Below, piece after piece: positions 63,967 through 64,000 of a stretch of DNA of 64,000 nucleotides; within the stretch, counting starts at the first letter, position 1, and every line of letters begins with the position of its first letter. The translations under genes were made by a program, and so were the position numbers. The stretch is from Chryseobacterium sp. Leaf394 (GTDB taxonomy: Bacteria > Bacteroidota > Bacteroidia > Flavobacteriales > Weeksellaceae): the NCBI RefSeq assembly GCF_001424105.1, contig NZ_LMQH01000011.1, forward strand, positions 841,787 through 905,786, read 5' to 3'. The notes under the pieces were generated by a model that was not told the origin of the DNA, did not search any database, and worked only from the letters and a program-made list of their open reading frames with translations.

Positions 63967-64000
63967 AAAAACGGACATCGAAAGAAGTCCGTTTTTTTTT
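63967..64000 (+). terminator. Intrinsic terminator of the S9 peptidase gene
   Basis: AAAACGGAC / GTCCGTTTT stem with a 10-base loop and at least nine T, running to the window end. Confidence 0.92.

Overview
The window looks like a chromosomal segment of a Flavobacteriia bacterium, most likely Chryseobacterium or a close Weeksellaceae relative. This is inferred from the low GC content, the Bacteroidetes-style promoters (TAnnTTTG at -7, weak ribosome binding sites), the secreted proteins whose signal peptides end in AQ, and the family content: TonB-dependent receptor with DUF4249 lipoprotein, SusC-like plug signatures, GbsR/MarR regulators, GH29/GH3 enzymes and an S9 peptidase. No rRNA or tRNA gene was recognised.

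Layout. 1-5785 (minus strand) is a type I restriction-modification operon: hsdM, hsdS, then a PD-(D/E)XK-like gene, a SIR2-like DUF4917 gene and a gene cut by the left edge; no hsdR is inside the window. 5838-7858 holds three members of a small unknown protein family and a DEDDh exonuclease with a BRCT domain. 8027-9247 and 12483-12960 are clusters of one long imperfect palindrome (nine copies) on either side of three hypothetical membrane or secreted genes. 13505-13663 is a 52-residue gene with its own terminator. 13825-17031 is a TonB receptor with its DUF4249 partner. 17133-22280 is a redox cluster (MdaB-like reductase, a flavodoxin remnant, three aldo/keto reductases) facing a divergent AraC regulator.

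22720-35426 is the most unusual block. It has an ECF sigma factor, a vWA protein with an anti-sigma-like membrane N-terminus and a TonB-plug-like module, a small plug-like secreted protein, a SusC-like outer-membrane barrel in which I cannot find a plug, a 1508-residue alpha-2-macroglobulin-like protein that carries a plug-like module and a thioester motif, and a second vWA lipoprotein. Terminator and spacing suggest three transcription units. I infer a sigma-controlled cell-surface system.

35543-38211 is a GbsR/MarR regulator followed by five small membrane proteins; three copies of a TTTCAAAAATTAYTGAAA palindrome precede the regulator and the first two membrane genes. 38367-40490 holds a fatty acid desaturase, an SRPBCC protein and a DUF2071 protein. 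40541-41862 is a gene-free stretch filled by two adjacent tandem arrays (exactly 42 bp period, then about 154 bp period). 41901-47823 holds alpha-L-fucosidase, GH3 glycosidase with PA14 and a sorbosone-dehydrogenase-like lipoprotein. The rest is housekeeping and mixed: NDH-2 and a divergent MarR, lipoamide dehydrogenase, PH-domain protein, adenine deaminase, a helix-hairpin-helix repeat protein, MerR, an SMP-30 lipoprotein, a DbpA-like helicase, a PaaI thioesterase, a four-TM holin-like protein and an S9 peptidase. Several intergenic gaps contain short tandem repeats or dispersed repeats.
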